A stretch of DNA of 64,000 nucleotides from JBJMLO01 sp045805265 (GCA_045805265.1 JBJMLO010000015.1:1-64000); one strand, 5' to 3'; positions 15,924-24,900 are shown, numbered from the stretch's first letter. Notes: a model not told the origin generated them from the sequence alone. Translations and numbers: made by a program.

Positions 15924-17462
15924 CTAGTTCCCCGGGTCGACCACGCGGGCGGCGAATCTCGTGATGCCGGTGGCCGTGGTGAGCCGGATCACGTAGAACC
16001 CGCTGTTCCCGTCGGTGTACCAGATGTCGTGCGACGCCTGGTCGTACGCTGGGGCCGCCATCGCGAACGCGCCCGCCTTGTTCGGGTACACGGGGTCGTG
16101 CCCGGGCAGGAGCGGCTTGTTGAAGTAGGCGACCTCCCGCGGATGCGCCACACGGCGGATGTCGAAGACGCGCAACCCGGACATGATGAAGCTGCACGCG
16201 ACGATGTTGGGATTGACTCGGCTGGGCAGCGAGCAGTAATGCCCCTGGTAGCCCTGGAACGGTTGGTCGTCGCCCGGGTCGGCGGTCTGTTGCCCCTTGT
16301 TGACCGCCAGCCGCATGTTCGAGACGACGAACGGCTTCCGTTCGTTGTCGATGTCGATGATCCGCGCCGCGCCGACGTGGCTGCCTGAGCCGAACTCGTC
16401 CGTCTCCAGCAGGTACCTGTGGCCCAGCCGCGTGAACGGCGTGGCGTTTTGCGGCGTGCTGAGCTGCGGCCAGGTGAGTCGGCTGACGAGCGTCACCGTC
16501 GGATTCGGAACCCGCTGCTGCACCTGGCTCACGTCGAGGATCGTCAGGCCCGTGAAGCCGTTGCTGTTGTTGAACGCCGCCTCGGCCATGTACAGGCGGT
16601 TGCCGTCGTTGCTGATCGAGACGCCGTGCGGCTGGTAGTCGAGGGTCTCCCAGAGCAACGCTGGTGCTTTCGGGTTCGACAGGTCGACGGCGCCGAGGGT
16701 GTGGCCGTACAGGGAGGCGACGTAGAAGGTCCTGCCGTCCGGGGAGAACCCGCCCTCGTGTCCGAGCACGCCCATCGGCGTCGACGAGTCGAGCACCGGG
16801 TGCCGGCAGTCGTGCCTCACGTCGTAGACGTCGACGAACCCCGGGTTCCAGGTCGGGTAGCCCATGTCGGCGACGAGCAAGCCGCGCCTGACGTTGAGCC
16901 GCAGGGACTCGTGGGGCGACTGCATGGCCGGAGTCCTCAGCGTGTCCGTGTGGACGGGGTGCGCGGGGTTGTGCATGTCCATCACGTACACGCCGGGCCC
17001 CTCGGTCCCCTGGTCTGGAACGTTGTGCGGCCAGAGCAGCGTCGAGTCCCAGTAGGCGCACTCGTGGCCCGCCGCGTCGACGTAGCGCTCGACCCGGTAA
17101 CCGCCCGTCCTGCCGAAGTGCGAGATCAGGCGGGCGTTGCAGAAGTAGCCCCTCGCCGCTCTGCCGGAGGCGTAGTCGGCCTTCGGCGCCTTGCCCTGGA
17201 CGCTCTCCGGCCGCGACCCGCGGTCGCACGCGATCTCCCTCGTCGGTCCCGCGTAGGGCGTTGTCGGGCTCAGGTACTGCTCCGCCGCGTACGGGTGGTG
17301 GGCCGTCGGTCCGCCGACGACCGCACGATCACCGGATTGCGCGAGACCATCCTGGAACTCGGTTCCGACGCCCCGGCCGGCGAGGAGGGCTGCACCGATC
17401 ACCATGGCGGTGGCCAGGGCTGCAGCGGAGGCGATCCACGAGAAGCGGGCAGGACTACGCAT
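15924..17462 (-). CDS. Secreted LVIVD-like beta-propeller protein
   Basis: 512 residues; the ATG at 17462 follows GAGGGAGG. A signal peptide (SWIASAAALATAMVIGAALL) leads into a mature part with repeated strands of the type xVYVMDMHNPAHP, FVDVYDVRHDC, LTILDVSQVQQ, ARIIDIDNERKP and LRVFDIRRVAHP. Each reads 'hydrophobic strand - D - ... - P', as in LVIVD-repeat beta-propellers of secreted proteins. The N-terminal region (CDRGSRPESVQGKAPKADYA and FCNARLISHFG) has Cys residues that could pair. Members are found on cell surfaces and in choice-of-anchor proteins; no enzymatic function is established. It faces the SDR gene upstream across a short gap. The downstream gap to the cyclase (15815-15923) holds no structure. 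Confidence 0.75.
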   Translation of the reverse strand: MRSPARFSWIASAAALATAMVIGAALLAGRGVGTEFQDGLAQSGDRAVVGGPTAHHPYAAEQYLSPTTPYAGPTREIACDRGSRPESVQGKAPKADYASGRAARGYFCNARLISHFGRTGGYRVERYVDAAGHECAYWDSTLLWPHNVPDQGTEGPGVYVMDMHNPAHPVHTDTLRTPAMQSPHESLRLNVRRGLLVADMGYPTWNPGFVDVYDVRHDCRHPVLDSSTPMGVLGHEGGFSPDGRTFYVASLYGHTLGAVDLSNPKAPALLWETLDYQPHGVSISNDGNRLYMAEAAFNNSNGFTGLTILDVSQVQQRVPNPTVTLVSRLTWPQLSTPQNATPFTRLGHRYLLETDEFGSGSHVGAARIIDIDNERKPFVVSNMRLAVNKGQQTADPGDDQPFQGYQGHYCSLPSRVNPNIVACSFIMSGLRVFDIRRVAHPREVAYFNKPLLPGHDPVYPNKAGAFAMAAPAYDQASHDIWYTDGNSGFYVIRLTTATGITRFAARVVDPGN

Positions 17463-17551
17463 CGAACCTCCCTCGGGCGGGGGCGGTCAACTGATGACCC
17501 TGTATACCCCGTGGCAAGAGCCCCGATGCATGCCGGCAGTCCTCGGCGGAT

Positions 17552-18253
17552 TCAGAGCGGCGAACCGACGGGTCGGACGGTCATCGTGTTGACGTCGACG
17601 CCGCTCGGCTGGTTGATGGCCCACACGATGCAACTGGCGAGCTGCTCGGCCGTCAGCATGGCCCGGTCGGGCGGGCCGCCGTCGGCGTCGAAGAAGTTCG
17701 TGAGCGTGGCGCCCGGATTGATCAGGGTCACACCGACGCCGTCGGCGGTGACCATGCGTCTGGTGTTCTCGGCGAGGCCGGTCACCGCCCACTTGGTCGC
17801 CCCGTAGACGTTGCCCGGCGAGTAGACGATGCCCGCGGTGCTGCCGACCAGGACGATCCGGCCGCGGGTCTCCTTCAGGTGAGGCAGGGCGGCCCGAATC
17901 AGCAGAGCCGGTCCGAGCACGTTGGTCAGCACCATGTGACGCCAGGCGGCAGGGTCGCCGTCGGCGACATTGTCGAAATTCGTGTACCCGGCGTTGGCCA
18001 CCACGACGTTCAGCGACCCGAACGCCTCGACAGTGGCCTCGACGGCCGACCGGACGGAGTCCCAATCCGCTGCGTCCCCCGTCAGCGTCAGCAGGGCGGC
18101 AGGTTCGCCGAGGTTTCCGGCGAACGCGCGAAGGCGGTCCTCGCCTCGCCCGGTGATCGTCACCCGGTGGCCCTGGTCCAGCAGTTGCCGGGCCGTCGCC
18201 GCCCCGATGCCGCTGCCACCGCCGGTGATGAGCGTGACGGGCGCGCGATGCAT
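17552..18253 (-). CDS. Short-chain dehydrogenase/reductase
   Basis: 233 residues from the ATG at 18253 (MHRAPVTLITGGGSGIGAAT). The longer in-frame reading through the neighbouring MerR gene is a shadow. Classic SDR features are present: TGGGSGIG cofactor loop at 10-17, NNAG-equivalent VVANAGYTN, the Ser of LVGSTAGIV, and the Tyr-x3-Lys pair in VYGATKWAV. It oxidises or reduces a small alcohol or carbonyl with NAD(P)H in the cytoplasm. It is transcribed away from the MerR gene at 18314, and the 60-bp gap holds a MerR-type operator on its own promoter. So it is probably the regulated target and the inducer may be its substrate. Confidence 0.88.
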   Translation of the reverse strand: MHRAPVTLITGGGSGIGAATARQLLDQGHRVTITGRGEDRLRAFAGNLGEPAALLTLTGDAADWDSVRSAVEATVEAFGSLNVVVANAGYTNFDNVADGDPAAWRHMVLTNVLGPALLIRAALPHLKETRGRIVLVGSTAGIVYSPGNVYGATKWAVTGLAENTRRMVTADGVGVTLINPGATLTNFFDADGGPPDRAMLTAEQLASCIVWAINQPSGVDVNTMTVRPVGSPL

Positions 18254-18260
18254 GCTTCGG

Positions 18261-18291
18261 AGGCTAAAGCCTAGAGTGGACTCGAAGTCAA
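18261..18291 (-). promoter_or_regulatory. MerR-type promoter/operator for the SDR gene
   Basis: On the minus strand, TTGACT (-35, at 18291-18286) is separated by 19 bases from TAGCCT (-10, at 18266-18261). A 19-bp spacer, longer than the usual 17, is the hallmark of MerR-activated promoters. Within the spacer lies an imperfect inverted repeat centred on GAGTGGACTC (18274-18283), where such regulators bind. It serves the SDR gene at 18253, and the MerR gene starts 23 bases away on the other strand. Confidence 0.6.
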
Positions 18292-18313
18292 ACGGGACCT
18301 CCGGAGGATTCGA

Positions 18314-18748
18314 ATGCGTGAGATGGCATCCAACTTGAGCATCGGAGAGGTCGCCGAACGAACGGGTCTGAGCGTCCACGCGCTGCGCTTCTACGAGCGC
18401 GAAGGGATCCTCGCCCATCCGGTCTGCCGCGGGGTCAATGGGTACCGCGTCTACACTGAGGAGGACCTCGAGTGGTTGAGGATCTGTTCCAGCCTCCGCG
18501 ACTCCGGCATGCCGCTCGCCGGAATCCGCCGTTATGCCGAGCTCATCAGGCAAGGACCCGGCAACGAGCAGGAACGGCTCGATCTCCTGCGTCAGCACCG
18601 GGAGCGCGTGATCGCGCAGATCGGCGATCTGCACCGGTGCCTCGATCTCATCAGCTGGAAGGTCAGCGTGTACGAGGAACGCCTCGCCCAGGGCACGGCC
18701 GGCGACCTGTGGACGGGATCCGCCTCGGAGAACGGAGATCAGCATTGA
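18314..18748 (+). CDS. MerR-family transcriptional regulator
   Basis: 144 residues. The ATG at 18314 has GGAGG at 18303-18307. The N-terminal winged helix is textbook: SIGEVAERTGLSVHALRFYE (the 'RYYE' turn), REGILAHPVCRGVNGYRVYT, then EEDLEWLRICSSLRDSGMPL. A long coiled dimerisation helix follows (ERLDLLRQHRERVIAQIGDL). There is no Cys pair typical of metal-sensing MerR proteins, so an organic effector is more likely (AdhR/YyaN-like group). It is divergent from the SDR at 18253 and probably controls it and itself through the shared operator. The gap of 229 bases after it holds no gene. Confidence 0.9.
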   Translation: MREMASNLSIGEVAERTGLSVHALRFYEREGILAHPVCRGVNGYRVYTEEDLEWLRICSSLRDSGMPLAGIRRYAELIRQGPGNEQERLDLLRQHRERVIAQIGDLHRCLDLISWKVSVYEERLAQGTAGDLWTGSASENGDQH

Positions 18749-18977
18749 CGCCGTCCAGGGGTGGGCAGGACATCGCGAGGGCGGCGCTTCTGGTGAGCGC
18801 TACCCCTGCCGAAGTCCGAGGGTGTTCTCGTCGGGGTCGCGTCGATCCAGTCGTCTGCCCCACCGGCTTCGGCCGCGCAACGATGGCGGCTTCCCCATGG
18901 TGGTCTGGGAGCGCGGCCTCCCGGTCTGATGGCCAGAATCGGCCGTAGCGCCACCGCACCGAGATCAAGGGCTCAGC

Positions 18978-20708
18978 TCAGACGGCGAACGAGAGCAAGC
19001 CGCTCCCGGGTGCGTACCCCGTGGCATTCACCGTGGCGAGCGCGCAATACGATCCTGCGGTCTTCGTCTTGAACGTGAAGCCGAACCTACCGTTCGAGTC
19101 GGTGCTGCCCGATGCCTTGGCCACGATCGGACCTGAGCAGCTCCCCGACGCGACCTCGAGCTTCGCGCCGGCGCCCGCGATCGGCGCGCCGCTGCCGGCG
19201 TTGGTCGCCGTCGACGTGAGCGGGACTCGATAGCGTCCCCCGCTCCTGAAGGTGCTCCCCTTCGTCACCACCACGTTCATGTGTTGTGATGCGACGACGC
19301 TGACCGACGCGCTCCCGGACACGCTCCCGACCGAGGCCGTCACCGATCCGCTTCCCACCGTCGATCCGGCCGTGAAGGTGGTCTGGCTCCCGGTGGTCGG
19401 AGAAACCGTTCCCGGTGCCGTGGTCGACCACGCCGCTCCGCTCGAATCGATCGGATTCCCGTACGCATCGGCCGCGATCGCCGAGAAGACCTGCCCTCCG
19501 CCGACCTGGACCGTCGCGGTCGAGGGGGAGACGGCGACCGCGGCCACGGGACCCGCGACGACGGTCTCGGTCTGCGAAGCCGAGGTGTATCCCGATGCGG
19601 TCGCGGCGAGCGACGGCGTCCCGGCCTTCGTGTCCACGTAAGAGAACGTGCCGGTCGAACTGGCTCCGGCCGGCACGGTCAACGTCAACGTGGCGCTCCA
19701 CGGACCCTGGGCGGTCGTGGAGAAGAGGCCTGTCGTCGAGTTCGACGTCACGGTGACGGCGATCGATCCGCTCGGCGCCTGGGACAGCTGCACGGAGATA
19801 GGCACGGAGGCGGTCCCGGCGGTGAGCGTCTGCGGCGAGCCTGAGAACGAGAGTCCAGGCTGCGCGACGCATTGATAGTCACCGTCGAATCCGCCGGACA
19901 GGTACTGGGCGAGGGCGACGGGCCCCCCGGTCGCGCCGGTCCCTCCGCACTTCGACTGGGCGTCCGCAAGCGTCCCCGCGCCGGGAACCCAGCTCGGGTA
20001 CGCGGAGAACGCCGTCGTTCCGCCGGTGATCGACTGCCAGTTGGAGGGGCTCGCATAGAACCCCACGCCGGCCACGCCGACGGACCCCAGGTAGTCGGCC
20101 TCCCCCCGCAGGGCCTCGACGTTGAGGCTCGCGGTCGTCGTCCAGCTGTTCGCGGACTCGACGTCGAGCCACCACCGGTTCGCGACCGGCGTCCTCGTGG
20201 CTCCCGGCTGGGCCCATCCCAGGGACACGTACGCGTTCACCGCGTCCTGGTAGCTGTCGGCGGCGGCGTTCCATCCGTAGTCGTAATGACACTGCGGCGT
20301 GTCCGATCCCGGGTTCGTCGCCGTGTTACACGCCTGCGGCGAGGTCTGCCCGTTGGGCCAGTGCGTCGACAGCGCCGGGCCGGGGTCACCGGTGTTCGAG
20401 TACAGGGCGGCGTTCATGCCCGCCCAGGACAGCTCGCTCGCTCCGTCGCCGGTCCCCAGGCACGGGTTCGGGCTGTAGAGCCGGCCGCCGTTCACTCCCG
20501 CGATCCCGAACGCGCCCCCGCTCGGGAAGGTGCCGTTGCACTGGGGGTAGGAGATGTCGAATCCGACGTTTGGGTCGGTTGCGGCCGCGGCGGTAGGCGC
20601 GTACGCGGCGAGCAACCCGGCGACGACGAGCGCGGACAGGACAGCAAGCGCGGGAATCCTTTCCACCGAAAACCCCCCAGATCGTAGGTCACCTAACATA
20701 CCTCTCAT
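18978..20708 (-). CDS. Secreted GH25-like domain plus Ig-like domains
   Basis: About 576 residues from the ATG at 20708; ATG 20699 or GTG 20666 are alternatives, and any of them keeps the signal segment (ALAVLSALVVAGLLAAYAP). The mature N-terminal 240 residues resemble a GH25-type lysozyme-like TIM barrel: VGFDISYPQCNGTFP, GIAGVNGGRLYSPNPC, RWWLDVESANSW with an Asp-x-Glu pair, and YLGSVGVAGVGFYASP. A run of Ig-like/BIG2-type segments follows (PSGSIAVTVTSNSTTGLFST, then VAAVAVSPSTATVQVGGGQV) and a C-terminal beta domain with SGSCSGPIVAKASGSTDSNG. It is probably exported and acts on, or binds, polysaccharide or peptidoglycan. The catalytic acid of true GH25 enzymes cannot be confirmed from sequence alone. 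Confidence 0.7.
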   Translation of the reverse strand: MRGMLGDLRSGGFSVERIPALAVLSALVVAGLLAAYAPTAAAATDPNVGFDISYPQCNGTFPSGGAFGIAGVNGGRLYSPNPCLGTGDGASELSWAGMNAALYSNTGDPGPALSTHWPNGQTSPQACNTATNPGSDTPQCHYDYGWNAAADSYQDAVNAYVSLGWAQPGATRTPVANRWWLDVESANSWTTTASLNVEALRGEADYLGSVGVAGVGFYASPSNWQSITGGTTAFSAYPSWVPGAGTLADAQSKCGGTGATGGPVALAQYLSGGFDGDYQCVAQPGLSFSGSPQTLTAGTASVPISVQLSQAPSGSIAVTVTSNSTTGLFSTTAQGPWSATLTLTVPAGASSTGTFSYVDTKAGTPSLAATASGYTSASQTETVVAGPVAAVAVSPSTATVQVGGGQVFSAIAADAYGNPIDSSGAAWSTTAPGTVSPTTGSQTTFTAGSTVGSGSVTASVGSVSGSASVSVVASQHMNVVVTKGSTFRSGGRYRVPLTSTATNAGSGAPIAGAGAKLEVASGSCSGPIVAKASGSTDSNGRFGFTFKTKTAGSYCALATVNATGYAPGSGLLSFAV

Positions 20709-21019
20709 CTCATCCAACGGAAGCCCGCCTTCTCGCCAGGCCGGGCCAATGAGAGGTTGGGGCCATGGGGGTGCCCCCAGGAGACGTACGTTCCGAGAGC
20801 CGATGTCCCGGGGAGGGCCAGGCGGGACCAGGCCTGGTGTCGGGTGGACTACCGAACCATCATGGGTCCGGTCCATGGGCTCCCCACACGCTCACAATCC
20901 TGTGAAGGGGGGCAGCCCGCGCAAAACTCGCGGACCCGGAGCCGCAGGGGGCGGGCGATGAATGGCCACCCCTGGCCACGGCTCTCGGGTCCCACGAGCG
21001 CGTCGCGTGTCGCGTTGCC
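20709..21019. other. 311-base gap with one short hairpin
   Basis: No coding frame is convincing here. TGGCCA-CCCC-TGGCCA at 20963-20978 forms a six-base stem with a four-base loop, 42 bases past the stop of the minus-strand gene at 21020. It is followed on that strand by TTCAT, so it may be a weak terminator for that gene. The left part contains the upstream region of the GH25-like gene. Confidence 0.35.
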
Positions 21020-21520
21020 CTACGAGGAGCCCGTGCAGGCCCCCTGCTCCGTGTCGTACTGGACCGACATGTCGCCCCGCAGCAGGTGCACGGCGTCGCC
21101 GCTCGGGCTCCGCCACTGGAGGCGAAGGGAGTTGACGTGCACCGCCGCCGATTGGTTGGGCTCGATCCACTGGTAGGCGAACGAGTCCGAGCTGCCGCCG
21201 GGAGGCACGAACCGCGTCGCGCCGGGCTTGCTCGCGTGGGTCTGGGAGCCGGCATTGGTCGAGAGGACGCGGAACTCCACCGGCGCGCCCGAGACCAGGG
21301 CGCTCACGTCGATCGCGATGGGGAACACGGAGCTCGGATCGTCGGTGAAGCCCGGGACCGTCTCGAACTGCGTCGAGGAGGTGGAAGCCTCGGTGGTCCC
21401 CCACACGGAGTCCATGCACGTCAGCGGGGTCCTGAGGCCCCGTTCCGTATCGGCCTTGACGGCCCACGCCGCCCCGGCCACCAGCGTCACCGCTCCGATC
21501 AGGACCAACAGTCTCCGCAT
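21020..21520 (-). CDS. Exported hypothetical protein
   Basis: 166 residues from the ATG at 21520, directly after AAGGAG with good spacing. A short N-terminal hydrophobic segment (MRRLLVLIGAVTLVAGAAWA) acts as a signal peptide or anchor. The rest is beta-rich: FPIAIDVSALVSGAPVEFRV, FAYQWIEPNQSAAVHVNSLR, and the ending QYDTEQGACTGSS with a lone pair of Cys residues (CMDSVW near the start and GACTG at the end) that could form a disulfide. No family recognised. It is divergent from the ChrA-like transporter, with a 176-base gap that should hold both promoters. Confidence 0.65.
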   Translation of the reverse strand: MRRLLVLIGAVTLVAGAAWAVKADTERGLRTPLTCMDSVWGTTEASTSSTQFETVPGFTDDPSSVFPIAIDVSALVSGAPVEFRVLSTNAGSQTHASKPGATRFVPPGGSSDSFAYQWIEPNQSAAVHVNSLRLQWRSPSGDAVHLLRGDMSVQYDTEQGACTGSS

Positions 21521-21696
21521 GGTGACTCCTTCCAGCCGGTCCCCTTCGCCGGAAACGCCGATTCCATCGTCGGCAACACGAACGATTCCGTGGGCGTCGG
21601 GGTGCAGAGCAGGGCATAGACGCTTCTCTCCATGTTCCGGTTCCACACATCCCTTCCAGAGCCGGGCGGCACGACATGGTCGGGTAGCGTTCTCGC

Positions 21697-22875
21697 GTGG
21701 ACCCCCCGGGGGAGAACCCCACCCCGTCGCGAGAGCGAGCGTCGCTCGGGCAATTCGTTCGGTACTTCCTGGGCCTCGGGACCTGGGGGTTCGGCGGCCC
21801 GATCGCCACGGTCGGGTACATGCAGAGGGACCTCGTCGAGCGCAGGCAATGGGTGCGGCGCGAGGAGTTCCTGAACGGGGTGGCGCTCGGCCAGACGATG
21901 CCGGGACCGCTCGCTGCACAGGTGGTCATGTGGATCGGATATCTGCAGGCCGGCTCGTTGGGGGCGCTGGCGACCGTCCTGCCCTTCGTCCTTCCCTCCT
22001 TCCTGCTGGTCCTGGGCGTGGCCGTCGCGTACGTGCAGTTCAAGGGGCTGGAGGCGATCCAGGCGCTGTTCTACGGGATCGCCCCGGCCGTGATGGCCGT
22101 ACTCGCCGTCGCCGCGGTCAAGCTCGCACGCCTGACGAACGAGCGGGACGCGCGCCTGTGGGTCATCACCCTCGCGATCGGTGTCGTGACGGCGGCCACG
22201 GGAACCGAGGTCGCGTTCCTCTTCGTCGGGGCCGGTCTCGTCATGATGGTCTGGGAGGCACCGCCTCGGTTCCTCCAGCGAAGCGAACCCGCCCTCGTGT
22301 TCGCAGCGCCGGTGACCCACAGTCTCGTCACCGGGATCCTGACCGGTGGAGGACTGATCACCCTCGGCCTCTTCTTCCTGAAGGCCGGGGCCTTCATCTT
22401 CGGCAGCGGCCTGGCCATCGTGCCGTTCCTTCGCTCGGGGGTGGTGGAACAGCACCACTGGCTGACCGACCGGCAGTTCCTCGACGCAGTCGCGATCGGG
22501 CTGATCACTCCCGGGCCGGTGGTGATCACCGCGACCTTCATCGGTTACCTGGTGGGTGGGTTCGCCGGAGCGGCGATTGCAACGGTGGCCATCTTCGTCC
22601 CGATCTACCTGGGGGTGGTCGTGCCCGGGAGATGGTTCGTCCGGCACAAGGACAGTCCCCGGCTCCGCGGCTTCGTCAAGGGCGCCACGGCGGCCGCCGC
22701 CGGCGCGATCGCCGGGGCTACGGCCGTGCTCGCTCGAGGAGCCATCGTGGACTGGCCGACGGCGGGGATCGCCCTGGTGTCCCTCGCCTTCCTGCTCCGG
22801 TTCAAGAACCGCGAGCCGGTGCTGGTGCTCCTCGCCGCGGTCGCCGGGCTCGCACTTCACCCGTTGGCAGCTTGA
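21697..22875 (+). CDS. ChrA-like chromate transporter (CHR family)
   Basis: 392 residues from a GTG at 21697. The duplicated CHR layout is visible: each half begins with a glycine/proline-rich motif, FLGLGTWGFGGPIATVGYMQ in the first and FLKAGAFIFGSGLAIVPFLR in the second. Each half also has an RREEFLNGVALGQTMPGP-type block followed by several TM segments (the second-half counterpart is DRQFLDAVAIGLITPGPVVI). About ten hydrophobic helices are present. CHR proteins export chromate by proton antiport and in some bacteria move other oxyanions. Both halves are intact here. No chrB-like regulator is adjacent. It is flanked by exported proteins on the other strand. Confidence 0.88.
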   Translation: MDPPGENPTPSRERASLGQFVRYFLGLGTWGFGGPIATVGYMQRDLVERRQWVRREEFLNGVALGQTMPGPLAAQVVMWIGYLQAGSLGALATVLPFVLPSFLLVLGVAVAYVQFKGLEAIQALFYGIAPAVMAVLAVAAVKLARLTNERDARLWVITLAIGVVTAATGTEVAFLFVGAGLVMMVWEAPPRFLQRSEPALVFAAPVTHSLVTGILTGGGLITLGLFFLKAGAFIFGSGLAIVPFLRSGVVEQHHWLTDRQFLDAVAIGLITPGPVVITATFIGYLVGGFAGAAIATVAIFVPIYLGVVVPGRWFVRHKDSPRLRGFVKGATAAAAGAIAGATAVLARGAIVDWPTAGIALVSLAFLLRFKNREPVLVLLAAVAGLALHPLAA

Positions 22876-22946
22876 CGAATGTCAGGGAAGAGGGATCAGT
22901 CCCCCGCACCAGTCCACCGATCCTGTCGGTCCGAGTCCCCAGCGCG

Positions 22947-24089
22947 TCACGTGGGCGTGTAGAGGTTCGACCGGGCACGCAGGGCCGGGCCGCTCACGGT
23001 CCAGGGGCCGGCGTCCAGGTTCCCGGTGATCGCTCCCGACGACCAGGTGTAGCCAACCGTCCGCAACCGGCATCCCACGCCGTCTCGAACGGAGTGAAGA
23101 CCCGAGCGCTGGAACGAGATGCTCCCCGAGAGGAATGGGCCGGCGCCCGAGGCATCGAAGGTGATCCCAGTCGCGGATCGCTCGATCGGGTCCGAGTCCA
23201 GCGGGAACCAGGAGATCCAGTCCAACTCGAAGTTCGAGCTGCCGCCCCGAAACCGGATCGCGTCGACGTCGACAGAGGCTTGCGGCCCGGGCGGGGCCTT
23301 CAGCTCGGAGACGAACGTCTCCCCGTCCCAGAAGCTGAAGTTCCACTGCCGGTAGCAACGACGCGGCGGTGGGTGGCATGACCTCCTCGTCGGAACGATC
23401 TTCTCGACGGCGGCCCGGACGCTCTCGGCGCCCGTCTGAAGGATGGCGGTGTTCGGCCTGAACGAGAAGGCGCCGTTCAGCCGGCCGATCGTCCACGTAA
23501 CGGTGGAGGCCTCAGGGGCGAAGAACGTGTCGCAGCCGAACGTGTGCCGGCGCGTCCGCCTGGTCGGCGTGAACGCCAGGTCGGCGGTCGCGAGCCCCGA
23601 GTCCAGTTCGAGGTGGGCTCTCCTCGTCCGGGGGCCGACACGCACCGAGCTCGCGGGGGCCCGGTGCTCCCAGATGTACGTCTGGTTGCTGTTCGAGGCA
23701 TCGTCGAACTGGAACGTGACCGCGCCGAACGCGCCTCCGCCGGGTCCGGACGACGCGAAGAACTGCAACACGCGATAGGGCGTGTGTGGCAGTGGCGCGA
23801 GGAGCTCGATCAGGTAGGTGGGCGTCCCGGCTGAATCGCTTCCCTGGGCGGCGGCGAGCGTCTCTCGCCTCGCCAGCTGACGGCCCTCGCTGCCCTCGTC
23901 GATGGCGCTCCGGAGCGCCCCCGGAAGCATCCCCGACGCGGGGACCCGTTCGAACCGTCCCGGGGGGTCTCGAGTGGACGCCGTCGCCGTGGGGCCCAGC
24001 GAGCCCAGGGCGAGGATCAGCAACACCACCGGGATCGCGACGGCGCGTCGGGCGCGCCTGGTGGAGCACGAGTCGAACGGAGTCGGCAT
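22947..24089 (-). CDS. Secreted hypothetical protein
   Basis: 380 residues from the ATG at 24089 (MPTPFDSCSTRRARR), with an AGGA upstream. The further upstream frame is composition-poor. A signal peptide follows the basic N-terminus (AVAIPVVLLILALGSLGPTA). The mature part is beta-rich: TYLIELLAPLPHTPYRVLQF, then AFGAVTFQFDDASNSN, HTFGCDTFFAPEASTVTWTI and WISWFPLDSDPIE. Three spaced Cys residues (C-H-P-P-P-R-R-C) lie near the middle. I do not recognise the family; no enzyme motif is visible. The end of the gene faces the ChrA gene with a 71-base gap. Confidence 0.6.
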   Translation of the reverse strand: MPTPFDSCSTRRARRAVAIPVVLLILALGSLGPTATASTRDPPGRFERVPASGMLPGALRSAIDEGSEGRQLARRETLAAAQGSDSAGTPTYLIELLAPLPHTPYRVLQFFASSGPGGGAFGAVTFQFDDASNSNQTYIWEHRAPASSVRVGPRTRRAHLELDSGLATADLAFTPTRRTRRHTFGCDTFFAPEASTVTWTIGRLNGAFSFRPNTAILQTGAESVRAAVEKIVPTRRSCHPPPRRCYRQWNFSFWDGETFVSELKAPPGPQASVDVDAIRFRGGSSNFELDWISWFPLDSDPIERSATGITFDASGAGPFLSGSISFQRSGLHSVRDGVGCRLRTVGYTWSSGAITGNLDAGPWTVSGPALRARSNLYTPT

Positions 24090-24349
24090 CGGCGCATCCT
24101 CGCAGGTCGGCAGCGACATGCCTAGAGCCTGCAGTTCACGGGTTGAGGTTGCACTCGACCTCCCACGCAAGAGGGGGTCAGGTGGTGACCCTTCTTTGGG
24201 TCCAACCGTCGAAAGCAGGCAGCCGCCCGCGGTCGTTCCCGCGGAGCCAAGATCGCGAGCATTCTCACCCCTTGACGGATCCACGACGAAGAGCCCACCA
24301 TGCGATGTATGGGGCGTCTGTCCGAATCAGACGTCAGGGAGGGAGACGG

Positions 24350-24793
24350 ATGGACCCGGCGACGATCGCATCAGGGGTTGTCAGTGTGCTCGCTCCGTTC
24401 CTCAAGGGCTTCATGAGCGGGGTGCGGGACGCATCCGAGAAGGTCGGCGAGGCCGCCGGGGGCAAGCTCCGGGATCTCGCGGCCGGGATCTGGCGCAGGC
24501 TCCACCCGAAGCTCGAGCAGGCACCAGCCGCACTCCAAGCGGCCCAGCAGGTCGCCGACAAGCCGGATGATCAAGACTGGCAGGCCGCGCTGCGTGCCCA
24601 GCTCAAGTTGCTGCTCGAAGAGGACCACGCGCTCGCGGAGGAACTCGGCTCCTCACTCGAACAGGCGCAGCAGGCGGGCGTGATCGCCGATGTCGTCATC
24701 TACGGCGACGTCAAGGCCGACCACGGAGGTGTGGCTGCCGGGCGCGACATCGGCGGGGGCGTGCACACGGGCGGAGGCCGGCCGGAGTCATGA
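24350..24793 (+). CDS. Helical effector-like protein with C-terminal amyloid-type motif
   Basis: 147 residues; the ATG at 24350 follows GGGAGGGAG. The first 110 residues are almost entirely helical: a hydrophobic N-terminal helix (TIASGVVSVLAPFLKGFMSG), then amphipathic segments and an acidic helix LLLEEDHALAEELGSSLEQA. The C-terminal 30 residues switch to a glycine-rich beta-type motif: VIADVVIYGD, then ADHGGVAAGRDIGGGVHTG (residues 123-141). The next gene carries nearly the same motif at its N-terminus. Bacterial amyloid signalling motifs (BASS/RHIM-like) are known to sit at the C-terminus of helical membrane-attacking effectors and at the N-terminus of their receptor. This layout matches that, although I infer it by pattern. 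Its stop overlaps the ATG of the next gene (ATGA at 24790-24793). Confidence 0.6.
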   Translation: MDPATIASGVVSVLAPFLKGFMSGVRDASEKVGEAAGGKLRDLAAGIWRRLHPKLEQAPAALQAAQQVADKPDDQDWQAALRAQLKLLLEEDHALAEELGSSLEQAQQAGVIADVVIYGDVKADHGGVAAGRDIGGGVHTGGGRPES

Positions 24794-24900
24794 GCGGCAG
24801 GAAACGCAATTCGGGCTCGACAGAAGTGGGTGGTGGCGTCGAGGCCGACCACAGAGGCGTGGCGGCGGGGCGCGACATCCGGGGTGGCGTGCACACAGGG
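24710..24900 (+). repeat. Two direct 63-bp copies encoding a shared glycine-rich motif
   Basis: Copy 1 spans 24710-24772 at the end of one gene and copy 2 spans 24838-24900 at the start of the next, both in frame. They match at about 52 of 63 positions by eye. The encoded peptides both contain VAAGRDI followed by GGVHTG after one variable residue. Several differences fall at third codon positions, so the protein motif is better kept than the DNA. Confidence 0.75.

Noticed and set aside
18978..20876. Longer start (20876) for the GH25-like protein
   Set aside because: The extra residues are Pro/Gly/Arg-rich with no signal-peptide logic; starts at 20708 or later place the signal peptide correctly.
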